Part shown: piece after piece, positions 33,779 through 47,500 of the stretch | How positions within the stretch are numbered: the stretch's first letter is position 1 | Layout: every line of letters begins with the position of its first letter | From: Ampelocalamus luodianensis | Lineage: Eukaryota > Streptophyta > Magnoliopsida > Poales > Poaceae | Direction of reading: 5' to 3' | Length of the DNA: 64,000 bases | NCBI GenBank assembly: GCA_036346255.1 | Contig: JAYEVH010000117.1 | Location: forward strand, 122,145 to 186,144 | The notes under the pieces: generated by a model | Told to the model about the DNA's origin: nothing | The model's database searches: none | Seen by the model: the letters and a program-made list of their open reading frames with translations, nothing else | Program-made: the position numbers and the translations under genes

Positions 33779-35018
33779 GTGGAAGACGTCATGTACATCC
33801 GACAGCTGAGGCGGGAGCTCTAATTTGTAAGCAACTTCTCCTTATTAGAACTAGAAAAGGTCCAATGTATCTTGGTGCAAGCTTCCTGCTTACTCTGAAA
33901 CGACGCATCCCTTTGAGAGGTGAAACCTTCAGGTACACGTGATCTCCGGGTGCAAAATCTAGATCTCAGCGACGGTTATTAGCATAACTTTTTTGTATGA
34001 TCTGAGTGGTTTTCAGCTTTTCTCTGATTGACCTAACTTGATCCTCAGCCTCCTTCAGGATTTCTGGTCCAAGCACTTATCCTTCGTCTGTTTCAGTCCA
34101 ATACAAGTGTGTTCTGCAGTTTCTACCATAGAGGGCTTCACACAGGGACATTTGCAGACTTGACTAATAACTGTTGTTGTACGAAAATTCTGCATAAGGC
34201 AACATCTTATCCCAACTGGTCTTGTTTTCTAGAGCGAAGGCTCTCAACATATCCTCTGGGATTTGACTTACTCCTTCTGTTTGGCCATTTGTCTACGGAT
34301 GGTAGGCTGTACTAAAATTCAAATTAGTGCCCAAAACACTGTACAACTTCTGCCAGAATCTTGAGGTGAACTGAGACCCTCGATTCGACACGATCTTCTT
34401 TGGTACTCCATGCTGACATACTATCCTTGCCATGTACAATTCTGCAAGTCTGTCTCCTGAGTAGGTAGTCTTGACCAGGATGAAGTGAGCAACTTTTGTT
34501 AGGCGATCTACAATTACCCAGATAGAATCATATCTAGCTCTTGTTCTTGGTAGGCCGGTGATAAAGTCCATACTAATCTCTTCCCATTTCCATTCAGGTA
34601 TGTTTAAAGGTTGCAAGAGTCCAGCAGCTCTCTGATGCTCGGCTTTAACTCACTAGCAAACATTACACTGAGCTATGTACTCTGCAATTTCACGCTTCAT
34701 ACTAGGCCACCAATATAACTCTTTGAGATCTTGATACATCTCAGCACTTCCGGGGTGGATAGAATATAAAGTTTCATGTGCTTCCTTGAGTATCAACTAC
34801 TTAAGCTCTTTCTGGTTCGGTACAGAAATACGTTTATCGAATCAAATGATTCCTTGCCCATCTTCTAAAAATCTTAGGGATTTACCCTTCTTCATATTAC
34901 TCTTGATCTCCTTAATATCTGCATCTTCAACCTGAGCTTTCTTGATCTGATTCTACAGAGTGGGTTGCACTTCCAAAGTGGCTAAGAAACCTTCTTCAAC
35001 CAATTCAAGCTTGAGCTT
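33779..35018 (-). pseudogene. Integrase region of M
   Basis: The integrase core is clear at 34,293-34,616: 'WEEISMDFITGLPRTR' (first catalytic Asp) and 'IVSNRGSQFTSRFW', where the second catalytic Asp is Asn (codon 34,383-34,385). A stop follows 'STAYHP', where relatives have Gln. Flanking sequence is recognisable (HHCC-side text at 34,640-34,760) but full of stops. Confidence 0.75.
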
Positions 35019-35443
35019 CTAAAATTCTTCATGTAGTGCTGGCTGACTTTCCTTGATCATCAGAGTATTGTAGTAGACCTTTCTACTTAAAGCATCCGCC
35101 ACAACATTAGCATTGTTTGGATGATAATAGATTCCAATGTTGTAATCTTTGATCAACTCTAACCATCTTCTTTGCCTCATATTAAGATCAGCTTGAGTGA
35201 AAATGTACTTCAAACTTTTATGATCAGCATAGATTTCACAACGATTACCAATGAGGTAACACCACGACAGCCAATTCTAAGTCATGAGTGGGGTAATTCA
35301 CTTCATGAGGCCTCAACTGATGTGAAGCATCTGCTACTATCTTCCTTTCTTGCATCAGGACATAACCAAGACCTTGTCATAATGCATCACAAAAAATCTC
35401 AAAATCCTTCCGAACATCAGGTAGAATCAACACTAGAGCAGTG
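35019..35443 (-). pseudogene. RNase H region of M
   Basis: The phrases 'QADLNMRQRRWLELIKDYNI' and 'NANVVADALSRK' (35,070-35,190) mark the end of the RNase H domain. Upstream parts (35,220-35,440) match P2 61,400-61,600 with frameshifts. Confidence 0.7.
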
Positions 35444-35444
35444 G

Positions 35445-35923
35445 TCAAATGTTTTTTAACTCTTGAAAACTCTGCTCACATTCCAGCGTACAGGCAAATT
35501 TCTTTTCCTTATTTAGCAACTGAGTGAGGGGTTTTGCTATCCTGGAGAAACTCTCTATAAACCGGTGGTAGTATCCTGCCATACCAAGAAAACTTCTGAT
35601 CTGAGGCACTGTCTTTGGTGACTCCCAGTTGAGCACATTCTTGACTTTGCTAGGGTTGACGGTGACTTCTTCTGTAGACATGACGTGTCCCAAGAAGGTA
35701 ACTTCCTTCATCCAAAACTCATACTTACTGAACTTGGCATAGAGTTGATGATCTCTAAGCTTAGTCAGGATCAAGCGAAGGTGCTCTTCTTCGCTCTTAG
35801 AGTATACCAGAATATCATCAATAAAGACAATGACGAACTCATCCAAATACTCCATGAATACTTTATTTATCAAGTTCATAAAGTAAGCAGGAGCGTTAGT
35901 CAATCCAAAAGACATGACCGCGA
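35445..35923 (-). pseudogene. Reverse transcriptase, C-terminal half, of M
   Basis: Contains 'AVMSFGLTNAPAYFMNLINK' and the intact catalytic motif 'VFIDDILVYSK', then 'GHVMSTEEVTVNPSK', 'MAGYYHRFIESFSRIA' and the connection into RNase H. The N-terminal half lies on the other side of insert X at 38,247-38,800. About 70 bp around the junction are missing relative to P2. Confidence 0.8.
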
Positions 35924-38246
35924 TCAGCCCAACGATTGCGAGGAACGACGCCTGCTGAGTTAGTAGGAAGTGGAGCTTGGAAGGCTTCAATATGGTAGCA
36001 AGGATCAGCAATAATCAAAACAGTTAATGCAAGTTGAAAGATTGTTCAAAGTACTAGTCAATGTTGCTGATCCTAGCCTAATCAAAGCTAGCTAATCAAA
36101 GCCCTATGCAAAGAAGTGTATGTACGCACACGCAACGATCAATGTGACTTGATGCAAGCAAAGGAAAGTCTCACAACAAGTGCTAGGAGAGATGCTAGCC
36201 AACTACTCAAACTTCTTTCTAAGGGCACAAGATTGTTCGCGTGATGTAGAGCACAAAAATAGCAATATCGATGCACGCAAACAGCCCTCTAGATTGAGCA
36301 GAAACAATAGCTAGTCTCAAATGATGAAACAAAACAAAGTTTTATATGGCTTATATATGCTTTTCTGAAAGGTTTCGACGAGATCTACAACTTTTCAGTT
36401 GAGGCAAACTCCAAATTCCGAAAGAAAGATCGAAGGAAACGGCAAAAACAGAAACCGAAAATTTGCGACGCGACATCGGGGCCGAAGATGGCCGATTTTG
36501 GGGAACCTGGATGGCAACGAGTGGCTTAGGTGGAAACGATGCGTCTTATCATTAGCTTCGAAACGAGCACAAGAACGTCGAAAACGGACACCGTATGCAA
36601 AAGTTATGCCCGTTTTACTGATGGTGTCTCGGATACGGATTTCTACTCGGACTCGAATCCGTCTCGGGTTTAAATTTGAAATTGCTATATCTTTCAAACC
36701 CTTGAGCCAAACTTGCTGAATTTTTTTGTGAAAGCTTTTGGTTATATGTAGAAGGTCTCCACCAATTTTAATGCACTTTTCTTTTCTCTTTTCTTTTTTT
36801 TTTTTTTTACCGCGGCTTTTGTTTTTGCGGTTGCCTCTTTCTCCTTCTACTATTTGGCCGACCCTAGGATTTGCCGCAAGTTGCAAATAACATCAACTCT
36901 CCCAAAAGATCACAGCAATCCTCTCTTTTTTTGGATTAACAACAATACGAATTTTCTATTTTTGGTGCGGATTAGAGGAGTTCTAACCACAATTTCTGCT
37001 TTAGATGCAAAAACTAAGAACCCTGAAAGAGCGATCAAGCGACGCGAAGGAAAACACGAAATACAAACTAGACAACGATGAACTAGACTCTAACTAAACT
37101 AGCAATCAGCAACTTGAACACGACAATGCAACCAATAATTCAACGAACAAAAACTGAAAGAAAAATTGCAATGGCTCAAATTGGTTCAAGTATGGATGAT
37201 AGATGCGAATTTTTTTGGGGCAATTTCTCGGACTCTAGGTATGAAAAACAAATCTACTACTAAAGTGCGATTTTCACCAAGAAGCGTAGCTCGATACCAC
37301 CCGATGAACCGAAGGTTCGATTTGTTGGCCCGATCTTTCGATGAGAACGATAAGTTCGGTAGTAGTCGCTCAACTCTCACGATCCTGGCTATGAACTCGC
37401 AAGGCCCGAAACCAGGCAATCGCTGAACTGCTCGACAAGTCGTTATCAACCGTGCCACGAATACCGGTTGACGACCACGAAGGTCGATTCCTGCATACAC
37501 CAAGAAGCACGCAAGAACAAGATAAAAGCAATCTGAAATTGCAAATAGGAATTGAAATATTTGAATTGAGTTGGGATTCTGAATAAGTATCTTAATTGGG
37601 TGGTCTAGTCGACACATGCAAAAGATACAAGTTGCAACGAAGGCAAACTAAACATAAACAAAATCCAAGAAAACTAGAGGGGGTGTGGCCTCCTTATATA
37701 GGGGAGGAAGAGCCAAAAATCTAAAAGAACCAGCGGGGCGGGACTAAATTGCAGGTTACTGTTCACGTGAACAGTAACCACGCCCCAAGTGGGCGTCGAC
37801 GATGGGCCAAGTTCGAGATGATTACAAAGCCCAAATTGGCCCAAACAAGTGATATGACGTCTTCTTTTGATGATTGCGATCAGCCCATAAGGAATTTGGA
37901 TGTGAGGCCAGATCCGTTGGAAAGAGGACGAAATAAGCTTTCAATCAAGTACTCGTGGACCTCTAACGGACTCCGTATGTGAAAGTTATGCCTGTTTTAA
38001 GTTGATGCTGTCAGGCTGATTCCGGAGGCCGAATTGGATTCCAAAATAGGTCCAGCTCGAACTGCTTGCTTGTCTTGGACCAAAAGTGACATCGTGATGC
38101 ACATATATATATTTCATCATTAGGTAGCATCAAATAGTTCATATAATATAAAGACACTCCTAAAAACAAGCTCACCTGATAATTTAAGTGAAGCGTACGA
38201 GCTCTTATACTTAGAACATTAAACATAGCAAATATGGTTGTATCCA
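35924..38246 (-). mobile_element. Insert X in the RT of M, probably an LTR or solo LTR
   Basis: 2.3 kb with no gypsy coding similarity. On the minus strand a CTATATAA box (37,694-37,701) follows a region with a 24-bp perfect palindrome and precedes a long non-coding leader-like stretch, suggesting a minus-strand LTR with its promoter. Two segments (about 36,540-36,620 and 37,940-38,000) resemble each other ('GGAC.CCGTATG..AAAGTTATGCC.GTTTT'). A T-run lies at 36,789-36,809. No target duplication is recognisable. Confidence 0.4.
37755..37778. promoter_or_regulatory. 24-bp perfect palindrome centred on CACGTG
   Basis: Begins GTTACTGTTCAC and continues as its exact reverse complement. The centre is a G-box (CACGTG). 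It lies about 60 bp upstream, on the minus strand, of the CTATATAA box in insert X, so it could be a promoter element. Confidence 0.6.
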
Positions 38247-39300
38247 TAGAGGTCATGTCCTCATCAGATGGTATCCTGACCTCAAATCTATCTTGTAGAA
38301 CACCCCGGCTCCCTTCAATTGGTCAAACAGATCGTCAATCTTGGGCAAAGGGTACTTGTGTTTGATGATGACTTCATTGAGTGTGCGATAATCTACACAC
38401 ATCCTCTAGGTACCATCCTTCTTTGCAACAAAGATCACTATGGCTCCCCGAGGTGAAGAACTTGGTCGGACAAAACCTTTAGCTTGCATCTCTTCAATTT
38501 GCTTCTTTAGCTCGACTAAATCATCAACATGCAGACGGTTGGGTCTCTTAGAGATAGGTGCAGTTCCAAGAACTAGGTTGATGACAAACTCTAGGTCTCT
38601 GTCTGGTGGCATTCTAGGTAACTCATCCGGAAAGACATCTGGAAATTCTCTGACCACTAGCATATCTTCCAAAGATACAACCTTAACACTGCAGACTAGA
38701 GCTCCCTCACGCTTTTCCGTGGAGGCTTCAAATTTTACTTTAGTCCCAACCAGAATGACCAAAGTGATGCTTCTACCACCACAATCCAAGATTACTTGGT
38801 AATTAGCAAGCCAATCTATACCCAAAATCACATCTAAGGACATGGTGTCGATGATTATAAGGTTGGCTAGAAATTCTACCCCTTCTATTGTGGGCAACCC
38901 AGGTTGTGATCAACTCGAATCGGGATTGAACCAACAAAGCCGTTTAAGATTGAAACCTTTAGCGATGCTTTTAAAGAAAATTCGAGAAACAAACGAATGC
39001 AAAGCTCTAGAATCAAACAAAACAGTAGCAGGTGCTGAATTTACTAGGAATTTACCCAGCACGACGTCCAAGGCTGTTTGGGCTTCCTCCACTGTGACAT
39101 GGTTCACATGGCCTCTCCCAAAAGACTGTGGGGTATTGGCTGGTACAGCTAGAGTCTGGGGTGCTCCACGTCTGGCTCCTAACATAGGGGTTCGGGTCGG
39201 AGTAGCTCCCAAGTTGAATCTGATAGGGGATGGGCCTTGCTTCTATGGAAAATTGCTGGCGTAATGTCCCAACTACTAACAGTAGAAACAGGTAATTCCC
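38247..39300 (-). pseudogene. Zinc knuckle, protease and RT start of M
   Basis: In minus order: degraded knuckle (LGHYASN, near 39,270), spacer 'MGATPTRTPM', and protease start 'VNHVTVEEAQTALDVVLGKF'. The aspartic-protease motif is 'FDSR' (39,006-39,014), where the family normally has D-S/T-G. Then come 'ILGIDWLANYQVILDCGGRS', the linker 'REFPDVFPDELP' and the RT opening 'LKKQIEEMQAKGFVRPSSSP'. It is broken by several stops and ends at the start of LTR P1. Confidence 0.75.
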
Positions 39301-42300
39301 TGTAACATCCCCAAAATCCTTAAGGTGGTTTAGTAGAGCATCTCTTGTGTATGTGGGTAATTTTGAAACAATTTTAAACTTTTGTTGTTTGTAAGAAAGT
39401 TCACCCGAATTTTAAAACCTTATGTTGAAATCTAGTTTCCATTTGAAACCAAAAAATTTATGTGTATGAAAGTTTTGGAAATAATTTATTAAAATACTAG
39501 ATTATTCATCTTGCATTGTTATGATTTTTCCAAAATTTTTAGAAGTTAAACTAACCTCACCAAAATTCAAACCAACTCACAAATGCAGATCTAAAAATGA
39601 ATTAATCCTAACAATTGGAGCATGAACAGTACCTATAACAAATTTTACTAAGTTCTAATTGAATCTGAGAGCACTGACAAAAATTTTCAGAATTTTTATA
39701 ATTTAGTTAGCTATTTTAAACAACCATTCAAAGTAGAGAATTAGAAGGCAAACATCAGTCAAAACCTCCCACCACCTCAATGTATTTTCTTCCTCTCCCA
39801 TCCGAACAGGTCACATGCCACTGCCCATTGCTTATGCCCAGCTGAACCACACCTCCCTACTGCCACCTTTAAACATTTCTATATCTAGCACCCCTCTCTC
39901 TCACTGCCACTTCTTCCCCCATCTAGCAAAGCCACCCACTGTCATTCCCTCTTCCCCTATTTTATTTCCAGCAGCACTACCCATTCTTTGCCCCAACCGA
40001 ATCACACACCTCCCATTGCCATTTCACTTCCCAACACAGCCCCATCCCCTGCCATGCTCTTTCTCCCAACTAAACAACCCCTCTCCATTGCCACTTTGTT
40101 TATTCCCAACCATCATACCTAGCCGAACACCCCTTTGCCACTGCATCTTCTTCCCTAAAGAAACATCATCTCTTCTTCTCTAGCACGAACTCATTTCATC
40201 ACCTTCTCTCCTCTAAATCCCAACCAAAAACTGAGAATCAACCCAAGCATGCTATACCATTGTGATCCTCATCTTTTGAGCATTCCAACCATCCAATTCG
40301 TTTTTGTTTGCAAGTTCATTTGAGCATTCTTGAGAAGATGGGAAGAAGGAGCAGTAGCTTGGTAGGGTGGAGTAGCATGGCGACCAGTGGACAGCGAGCA
40401 AGGTGGGGCAGCTGAGGCTTGGCCCAGCGGCACGACGCCTAGACGAGGGCGTGACGGCCCGAGCAAGACGAGGCGCGCGATCGCAGCTCACTCAGTGTCC
40501 CAGCACTCGGCGATGGTGGCGGTGGCTGAGCCGAGGCAAGGCTGGTGTAGAGGTGGCCCAGCGAGCAGGGAGCCGAGGCGCTGCATGCATGTAAGGCGGC
40601 GCTGAGGTGGTCGACTGATGGGTGGAAGAGAAGAGAGGAGAAGTGAAGGTAGGTTCAGTTTGGTGGCTCTTGCCCGATCTGCTTCAAGCTCATGGTCGGA
40701 GGATTAAATGTGGTTGGATAGGCTCCAAACATGGTGAGTTAGTTCTACACATAGAGCACTTCGTTGTGATCAGTTGGTTTGAGGATTGGTTTATTTGAGC
40801 ACCGGATTTGAGATTGGTTTAGTCTGTTCTGTTTGCCTTGTTCTCAGAGGTGAACAATCTTGGTGCTTGATCCGTTTGGGGGGGGGCATATGGTGTTGGA
40901 TTGGGTTAAAATTTGGATAGCATGTTGAGGACTCATTGAAATGCATTCTTGCCAAGTTTCACGCAATTTGAATTAGTGGTTTGGAAGTTATGCACTAAAG
41001 ACCAAGGTGGACAGAAACATCGCTACTCTGTTTTAACTGATTTTAGTTACCTCTTGCTAAATGTGGTTATTGTTGATGATGATGCCAAGTTTATAACTTG
41101 ATGATGTTGCTGCTTCTAGTGAAGACTGCATTGTATCCACTATTATAAGAGTGGAATAGTGGACACAGACGAGAGGCCGAGCGGACGCGGACACGGATGA
41201 GTTCGACAACGACTACGGTGAGCCCCGTCACGCTAGCCCGACACGCTTAGGTGATAATCCCGTCTTTAGTTCTCAATCAATTTCTTAGTGTGTGTGACGT
41301 GTAGGCCTCACCTATCATGGACCGTGGCTAGAATCACCTTGGTATAAAAAGTAATTCCTTAATTATGAAAATCCAAAATAAATTGTTTTACCACTTGAAA
41401 TTGCGTTTAACTTCATAACTAATTCATATGAACTCTAAATGAGATGAACCAAATTATTTTGATCTTATCATTTTATTCTCTATTTACCTATGTACTCCTT
41501 ATGTCCACATTTGTTATGCGAAATTTCACCCAAACATTTAATTTGAATGAACAGTAATAGACAACATTTTTTTGGATTTGACAGAAATCTGATTTTCAAA
41601 TCACTATAACGTTCACATAATAAATTCAAATGGAATGAATATTTCACCTAAATTCATCTAAAATCATGACCTACCTACTGTATAAATTTCACGCACTTTG
41701 AAAGATATTAAAATTTTGGATGTTTTCGGTGTTATTGTTCTTATACGTTGTTATCTTGCATTCGATAGTTTTCGAAGGTTCGAGTGTGATCGAGAGTGGT
41801 TATTAGTAGCACATGGACCATCGACAGCTGTAACACCCCAGCCCCACATGAGCCTGGAATGCTACTAAACCAACACAATAACATTTTTAACATTGAAACA
41901 AATCTCCAAAATCTGACATAACCTTCTTTGTTTAGTTACTAAACGAAAGATCCCAACATTTAAATATAACATAATTAATTAATCCAACCTCCAGCATAGA
42001 CAAGAGATAGCCAAAACTATGCTAATCGTCACTACAACTTCCATAGCATGCTAAACAACTAAAACATAAACAGAATGACAATCATAATCCTCTAATCAAC
42101 TCTATTACAAATTATAGCATGCATAGTGAGTAATCATAAGAAATCCTTTATGCAATTACTCAACTACTAATCTATCAATCTATTAGTCCAAATGTGAGTA
42201 GTTCGTGCCATTGTGCAACCACTTCTATTCCCTCCCATGCATGCCGTTCTTGTAAAGGGGTACCTAAAAACACAACAACAAAGAAGAGTGAGTCCAAAGA

Positions 42301-42489
42301 CCCAGCAAGTACATTAAATGACAATAATAACATAGACTACTGTAATCATCAACATCCATATACCATCTCAAATAAAAACATGTCTTATGCTCATGCGATG
42401 CAAGATGCTCAGGTGCACTTTCTCTTTCTCTTTAACTTTTGCATTTTATCAGAATGCGAAGTATGCAACCGTCACAGATACCCATGCTC

Positions 42490-42720
42490 GTGCTTCTTCA
42501 GCACAGAGGACCAAAAGCCTATACACCACATGTATAGGGACCTTTGCCCATCACTTTAATGATGGGGACCTCTTATATTCATAGCCCACATTCCACGAAT
42601 GTGGGGACCTCAAGCCCGTCATCTACATGATGGGGACTCAATCAGATATGCTTGGTCACCACGTGACTGTGGCAATCAGTATGCTCTCAACATGCATATG
42701 CACCATGATAACATATGCAT
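42490..42720. repeat. Row of seven short hairpins (3' LTR copy)
   Basis: Consecutive inverted repeats at 42,490-42,504, 42,518-42,538, 42,547-42,566, 42,585-42,606, 42,615-42,635, 42,655-42,667 and 42,692-42,720. Most are separated by GGGACC/GGGGACC. They are described in detail in the other LTR copy. Confidence 0.75.
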
Positions 42721-44171
42721 AAGCAGAATACATCATATTCTCATTATCATGTAAGCAATAACAACATGCGGTAGAACCATTTAACCATAACTAATGATCA
42801 TCAAGATAAAACAATAATTCATCTCATTAATGAGCAAGCAAGGCTATACTGTCAAGATACATCACAATCCCATCTTGCAAGCTTACATATATAATATCCG
42901 AATACCTGCAACCGGATCATTCCTCATAATCATTTCATCAAATAAATTCTTCAAAGTTGTGCATACTTGGTCCTCACAAGACCAGGTCTCCACATGATAT
43001 CAATATGCACATGTACCAATACTATTCATCATCAAAGTACCAAAACCAGTAACGACATTTATGGATAATGCAAAGCCATACTTTGAACATTCACCATTCT
43101 TGTTATGCACGCTTGTTCACAGCCATACGACACTAACATGCATCAACACGCATTCATATCCAAGCAAATCACAACCAAAATACAAACGATGCACTTGCCT
43201 CAACCGTGCGAGAATGGTGGACGCCAAGAGGGTGCTGCCCCCGAACCGCTCCCACCTGAACATAAAGGTATCCCAATCTAAGACCAACACGCTGGACCAA
43301 GAGCATAAATAATAACACAACAAAACTCGCTAACTCTCAAGTGTTAACAAAACCCCCAATTTCTAGCGGTCGTTTTGGTGCTTACTCGAAACAGCCAAAT
43401 TCTAAAATACATAACTTCCTGCTCAGGAGTCCAATTGAGAAGCTCTTAGACTTTCTGAAAAGGTAATTGAATTACCTAAATAAACCTAGTTGGAGAGCCC
43501 TCTTGATTCTGCCCTTAACTTCTCCTATCAAACCAAACATCAGACGACAGAATTCTCGTCGGGTTCTCTGGACAGTACGCTTAAACAACCATAACTTTTG
43601 CTACAAAAGTCCAAATCTCGTGTTCTTTATCTCTATGAAAAGGTACAGAAATTACCCACATTTTTCGTTATTCTGAGATCCCCTGATTCTCCTTTTAAAT
43701 GGCAGTTTTAACCAAATTATCACAGACTGCCAGAAACTGACAGAACCACAGGACAGCTACACTAGAAAATTCATATCTCACAGACCGCTAATCGGATTTG
43801 GGTGATCTTGGTGGCCACTGAAAGCTAAGAACATAATATACGTTTCTCTAGGAGACGAGATCCTCTGATTCGGCCTCTAAGGTCGCAAAAACAGCCGCGC
43901 AACCTACTGGACAGAATGTGATCTAATCGCAGCATGGTTTCGATCCAATAAACGTAATCAATTTCGCATCTACTCTTAACCAAACCTCAAGAAACAGCGG
44001 GTGTTACCCTCGTAGAACCCCAGGAAGACGCTGATCACAACCCCACGAAGTGGATCTCCTTCTTCGTGGATCTCCTTCTTCTCTTCTCCCTTTTCTTCTC
44101 CCTTCTCTTCTTTCCCCTTCTTCTTCCTCCTTGACCGGCTACAATGAAGCTTCCTTTTCTTTGGCCAGCAG

Positions 44172-44300
44172 CAAAGGGGTGGAGGAGGTGAGGAGGTGCG
44201 CAAGGGGGTGGAGGAGGGGTGAGGAGGTGACGCCAAAGGGTGGAGGAGGGGAGAGGAGTAGGGCGGCTAGGGTTTGGGGAGGGGTGGCGCCTCTCCCCCT
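44172..44300 (+). repeat. G-run-rich segment in LARD 3' LTR
   Basis: Repeated GGTGGAGGAGG and GGGG runs on the plus strand (C-rich on the element's sense strand). G-quadruplex formation is possible on the strand shown. Confidence 0.6.
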
Positions 44301-44484
44301 TGCTAGCGGCCAGCCCACATGGGCCAAGGCCCGGGGCCCGAGTTGCCATACAAACGCGGAAAACCCCTCTTGTTTTCTGATTTGGTGATTTCTTTGAAAG
44401 AAACACTCTCCGATTCAATTTATTCTCTCCCGATTAATTAAATCTCTCCCGACGATTCGCTTATCTCACTTTCGGGATATTACA

Positions 44485-44500
44485 TTCTACCCCCCTTAAA
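44485..44500 (-). other. Polypurine tract of LARD-like element
   Basis: On the minus strand TTTAAGGGGGGTAGAA directly precedes the LTR start TGTAATATCCC. Confidence 0.8.
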
Positions 44501-47500
44501 CAGAATTCGACCCCGAATTCTAACCACGCTTACGCCAAGAACTATAATCATCGCCAAAAATCTTACTAACATTGCTACGAACCTGCACAAACACACAAAC
44601 TCCTGATCTTTGTATCAGTCGATCTCTTCACTTTGACAATGAGCACATTTTTTTAACCAAGGACGCACAAAAATTCCCGACTGAAACTATAAGAGTCTTA
44701 ATGCAACCAACTCAAAACCATCTTCCCTTAGAAGGGACTAATCCAAAATCAATGGATTTAACAAGAAAACTTTTCCACTTTTCAAGTAGGCAGATAGAAA
44801 TAAATGCCACAAAAGACAAAAGCGAAACACTCGAATAACCAAATTAACCATCCCCTTTCTTTTTCTTAACCGGAAAGATTCACACTTACTGACAAGAACC
44901 AACTCAAATTGAAATTGACATCAGTCATCAACACATAGTTCAAACAAGAACTAAGAGAATACATCACTATCCAAGATCACACACTCTAGCTAACTTTTCT
45001 ACCAAATGAATTACTTTGACAAAACCAATCCCAACGCAACTCATTGTAGATTTCACCCACCTTCACATTCCTCATTCTTTTAAGGATAATCAACTTGAAA
45101 TTCACCACATTCACTCTCATTTACTGCTTCCAAAGGATTCTTTCAGAGTTCACCATAACTTTTGGAACCTAATCCTGGGAACCAAGATGCTAGCATAATA
45201 ATACAAGCCCAATTCAACCTCTACGACTCTTACAATGAATGGTCAGATACTTGATATGTAACCTCAAATCGATGACCAAAATTTCACACACTCAACAATA
45301 ATCGCAGTTCATTAATGTCAACATTCCTTACTAATCAAATAACCACCTAAGGCGATTCATGTTACCAATCTTAGACCTTCTCTAACCTACACCAATCAAA
45401 TGCAGCTACTTATCCACCATATACCCACTCACAATATCCTAACTGATTGATCAGGATTCAAACATACTCAATCGCTAACATCAATAAAAGAATATATAAT
45501 TTCTTGACCAAGCTATCCTTAGTGATAATCTAACTCCCATAGAGTTACTCTCTGTGACCGAGACATACTTGACACTACTCAGCTATTCCTGCTATCCCAT
45601 TGATTAGCACAACGCTTAGGTTTCTCCACACCGCTATTCTCATTAGACTTCACCATCAAAACTCTTTTACACAATCTTACTAGGTATCCAATTGCGATAC
45701 TCTAATAAATTTATCAAGAGCCCATACTTTCGATAATCCCCAAATTCCAACACGGACAAAGGTTATTGATCAAAACCAACTCACTTTCTCTGTTCTTCAA
45801 ATAGCTTGGTTCCCAAAATCTCACCACTACCAAAAACTTGTCCACCATATTGCATTCTATAAGACTCTGCAACACAAGATAGTTAATTCCTTTCTTAAAA
45901 GGAAGAAACAAACAAAACTAATCTCAACGCACAAGAACAACGTTGCTCCTCTGAGTGAGCAAAAGAACAAGAGAGACAGTCAAATAATAATGAAATCGGA
46001 AAACAAAATACAAGTCATTGATGAGGGCACATGTCCCACAACAAGGAACTTTCAACCTCCAATACTTATGGTACACACTTTCTGTTAACAAGGGAAGCAA
46101 TTTTCTTTGATTACAACATTACATGCCAACACAAACCAGAAATACCCTTTAAAACTAAATCACATTAATCACTTAAGATCCAATAGAACTTTCTAACACA
46201 CCGCTTTGCTCCACAAATTTTCAGATACCACATAAATCGTGAACTCCAAAAGATCACGAATGCAAAGTTCAAAATATTTCATTTGGGGTGATACCCAAAG
46301 ACGATCCAGTTACTCTCTTTCTATAAGAGTCAACAACACCTCACAAGTCTCAATCCTTTGCAGTGATCTTACTAATTTCAAGAATAACACACTCTTAACA
46401 AGAATCACCATATTCTACTCTTCCACTATAAAGCTCTCCGAAACTCACCAAATTGTTCCATACTATTTTATCATCCCATCCTCAATTGATCAGATACCAA
46501 AATCTTATATTCTACTACAACAACCGCGTTATATTAGAGAAAAACTAATGCACGAATTAAAAGGTTATTCCAACATCCTTTCATCGAAGACATACTTTTA
46601 TCTGATAATTCTACCATCATGTAAACCTTGTTCATCCGTTAAATCCCATCAATTTATCTCTTGGTGATGCTCATCACCAAACATTATTAGACATTATTTG
46701 CACCTAGCAATTACTTATAATCACTAAGTATCCACAAAAAGGTTACTCCAAGATTAGTACCCACTAAGACAATAATCTAACTCCTTTTGAACTTAACTAT
46801 CCCATAATGTTAGATTAAACAGTTGAGACACGTTAATCCAATTTATCAAACAAGTTTACCAAACGTATCACTCTTAGTCGTCGACTCAACTTCATGGACG
46901 TTCTACACCTCTTATTAACTCTATTGATTAGAACTAGGTATAACCATACTATTAATCACAGCTCCTCGAGAACTACTACAAGACACGCTCAAATTAATCA
47001 CCTTCCTTTCAAGGATATTCGTTAGGATCGATCATACACACATCGCAGATTTAACATGATAACCGTATCATATCCATTAATTACTTTGGTTATAACCTCT
47101 CACTTAACCAAGACAAAACATCGCTAACGGGTCTAACATCTTCTTTTATAAAAGAGAACCATCAATCTTCATCACTCAAAATACCCAAGAGAGATACATT
47201 GAGTCGAAGCCTCCACGTTCCAAAGGACTTGCAAAAGAAAACTTTCATTAGGCAAAAACATCAACCGGATAAATGGGTCAAGCTCTCCAATGAGAAAGAC
47301 AAAACTCCAGAATAAAGGTCAAACTTGACAAACAACCCAGTTCACCAACCGCAAGAATAACTCATCGGTTGGGAAAACAATGATTGCTTTACGGGACAAA
47401 TTAAGCCAATAGAAACATAATTCAAAGCAACCCATCAACCGGAATGAACTAAAGCCCAAAGAAAAAAAAACTCATCAATCACCACAAGATAGGAGTTGAC

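Larger units (their letters stand above)
41829..44484 (-). repeat. 3' LTR of LARD-like element
   Basis: 2,656 bp, opening on the minus strand with TGTAATATCCCGAAAG and ending GGGGTGTTACA. Direct copy of 47,902-50,577 with scattered substitutions and small indels. Open frames in its G/C-rich part (44,035-44,418) are compositional. Confidence 0.88.

Noticed and set aside
44035..44418. Minus-strand frames in the LARD LTR (and 50,045-50,443)
   Set aside because: Not conserved in frame between the two LTRs because indels in G runs shift them; no domain.
46239..46667. 142-codon plus-strand frame in the LARD internal region
   Set aside because: Opposite to the element's orientation, no motif; expected by chance in G-poor sequence.
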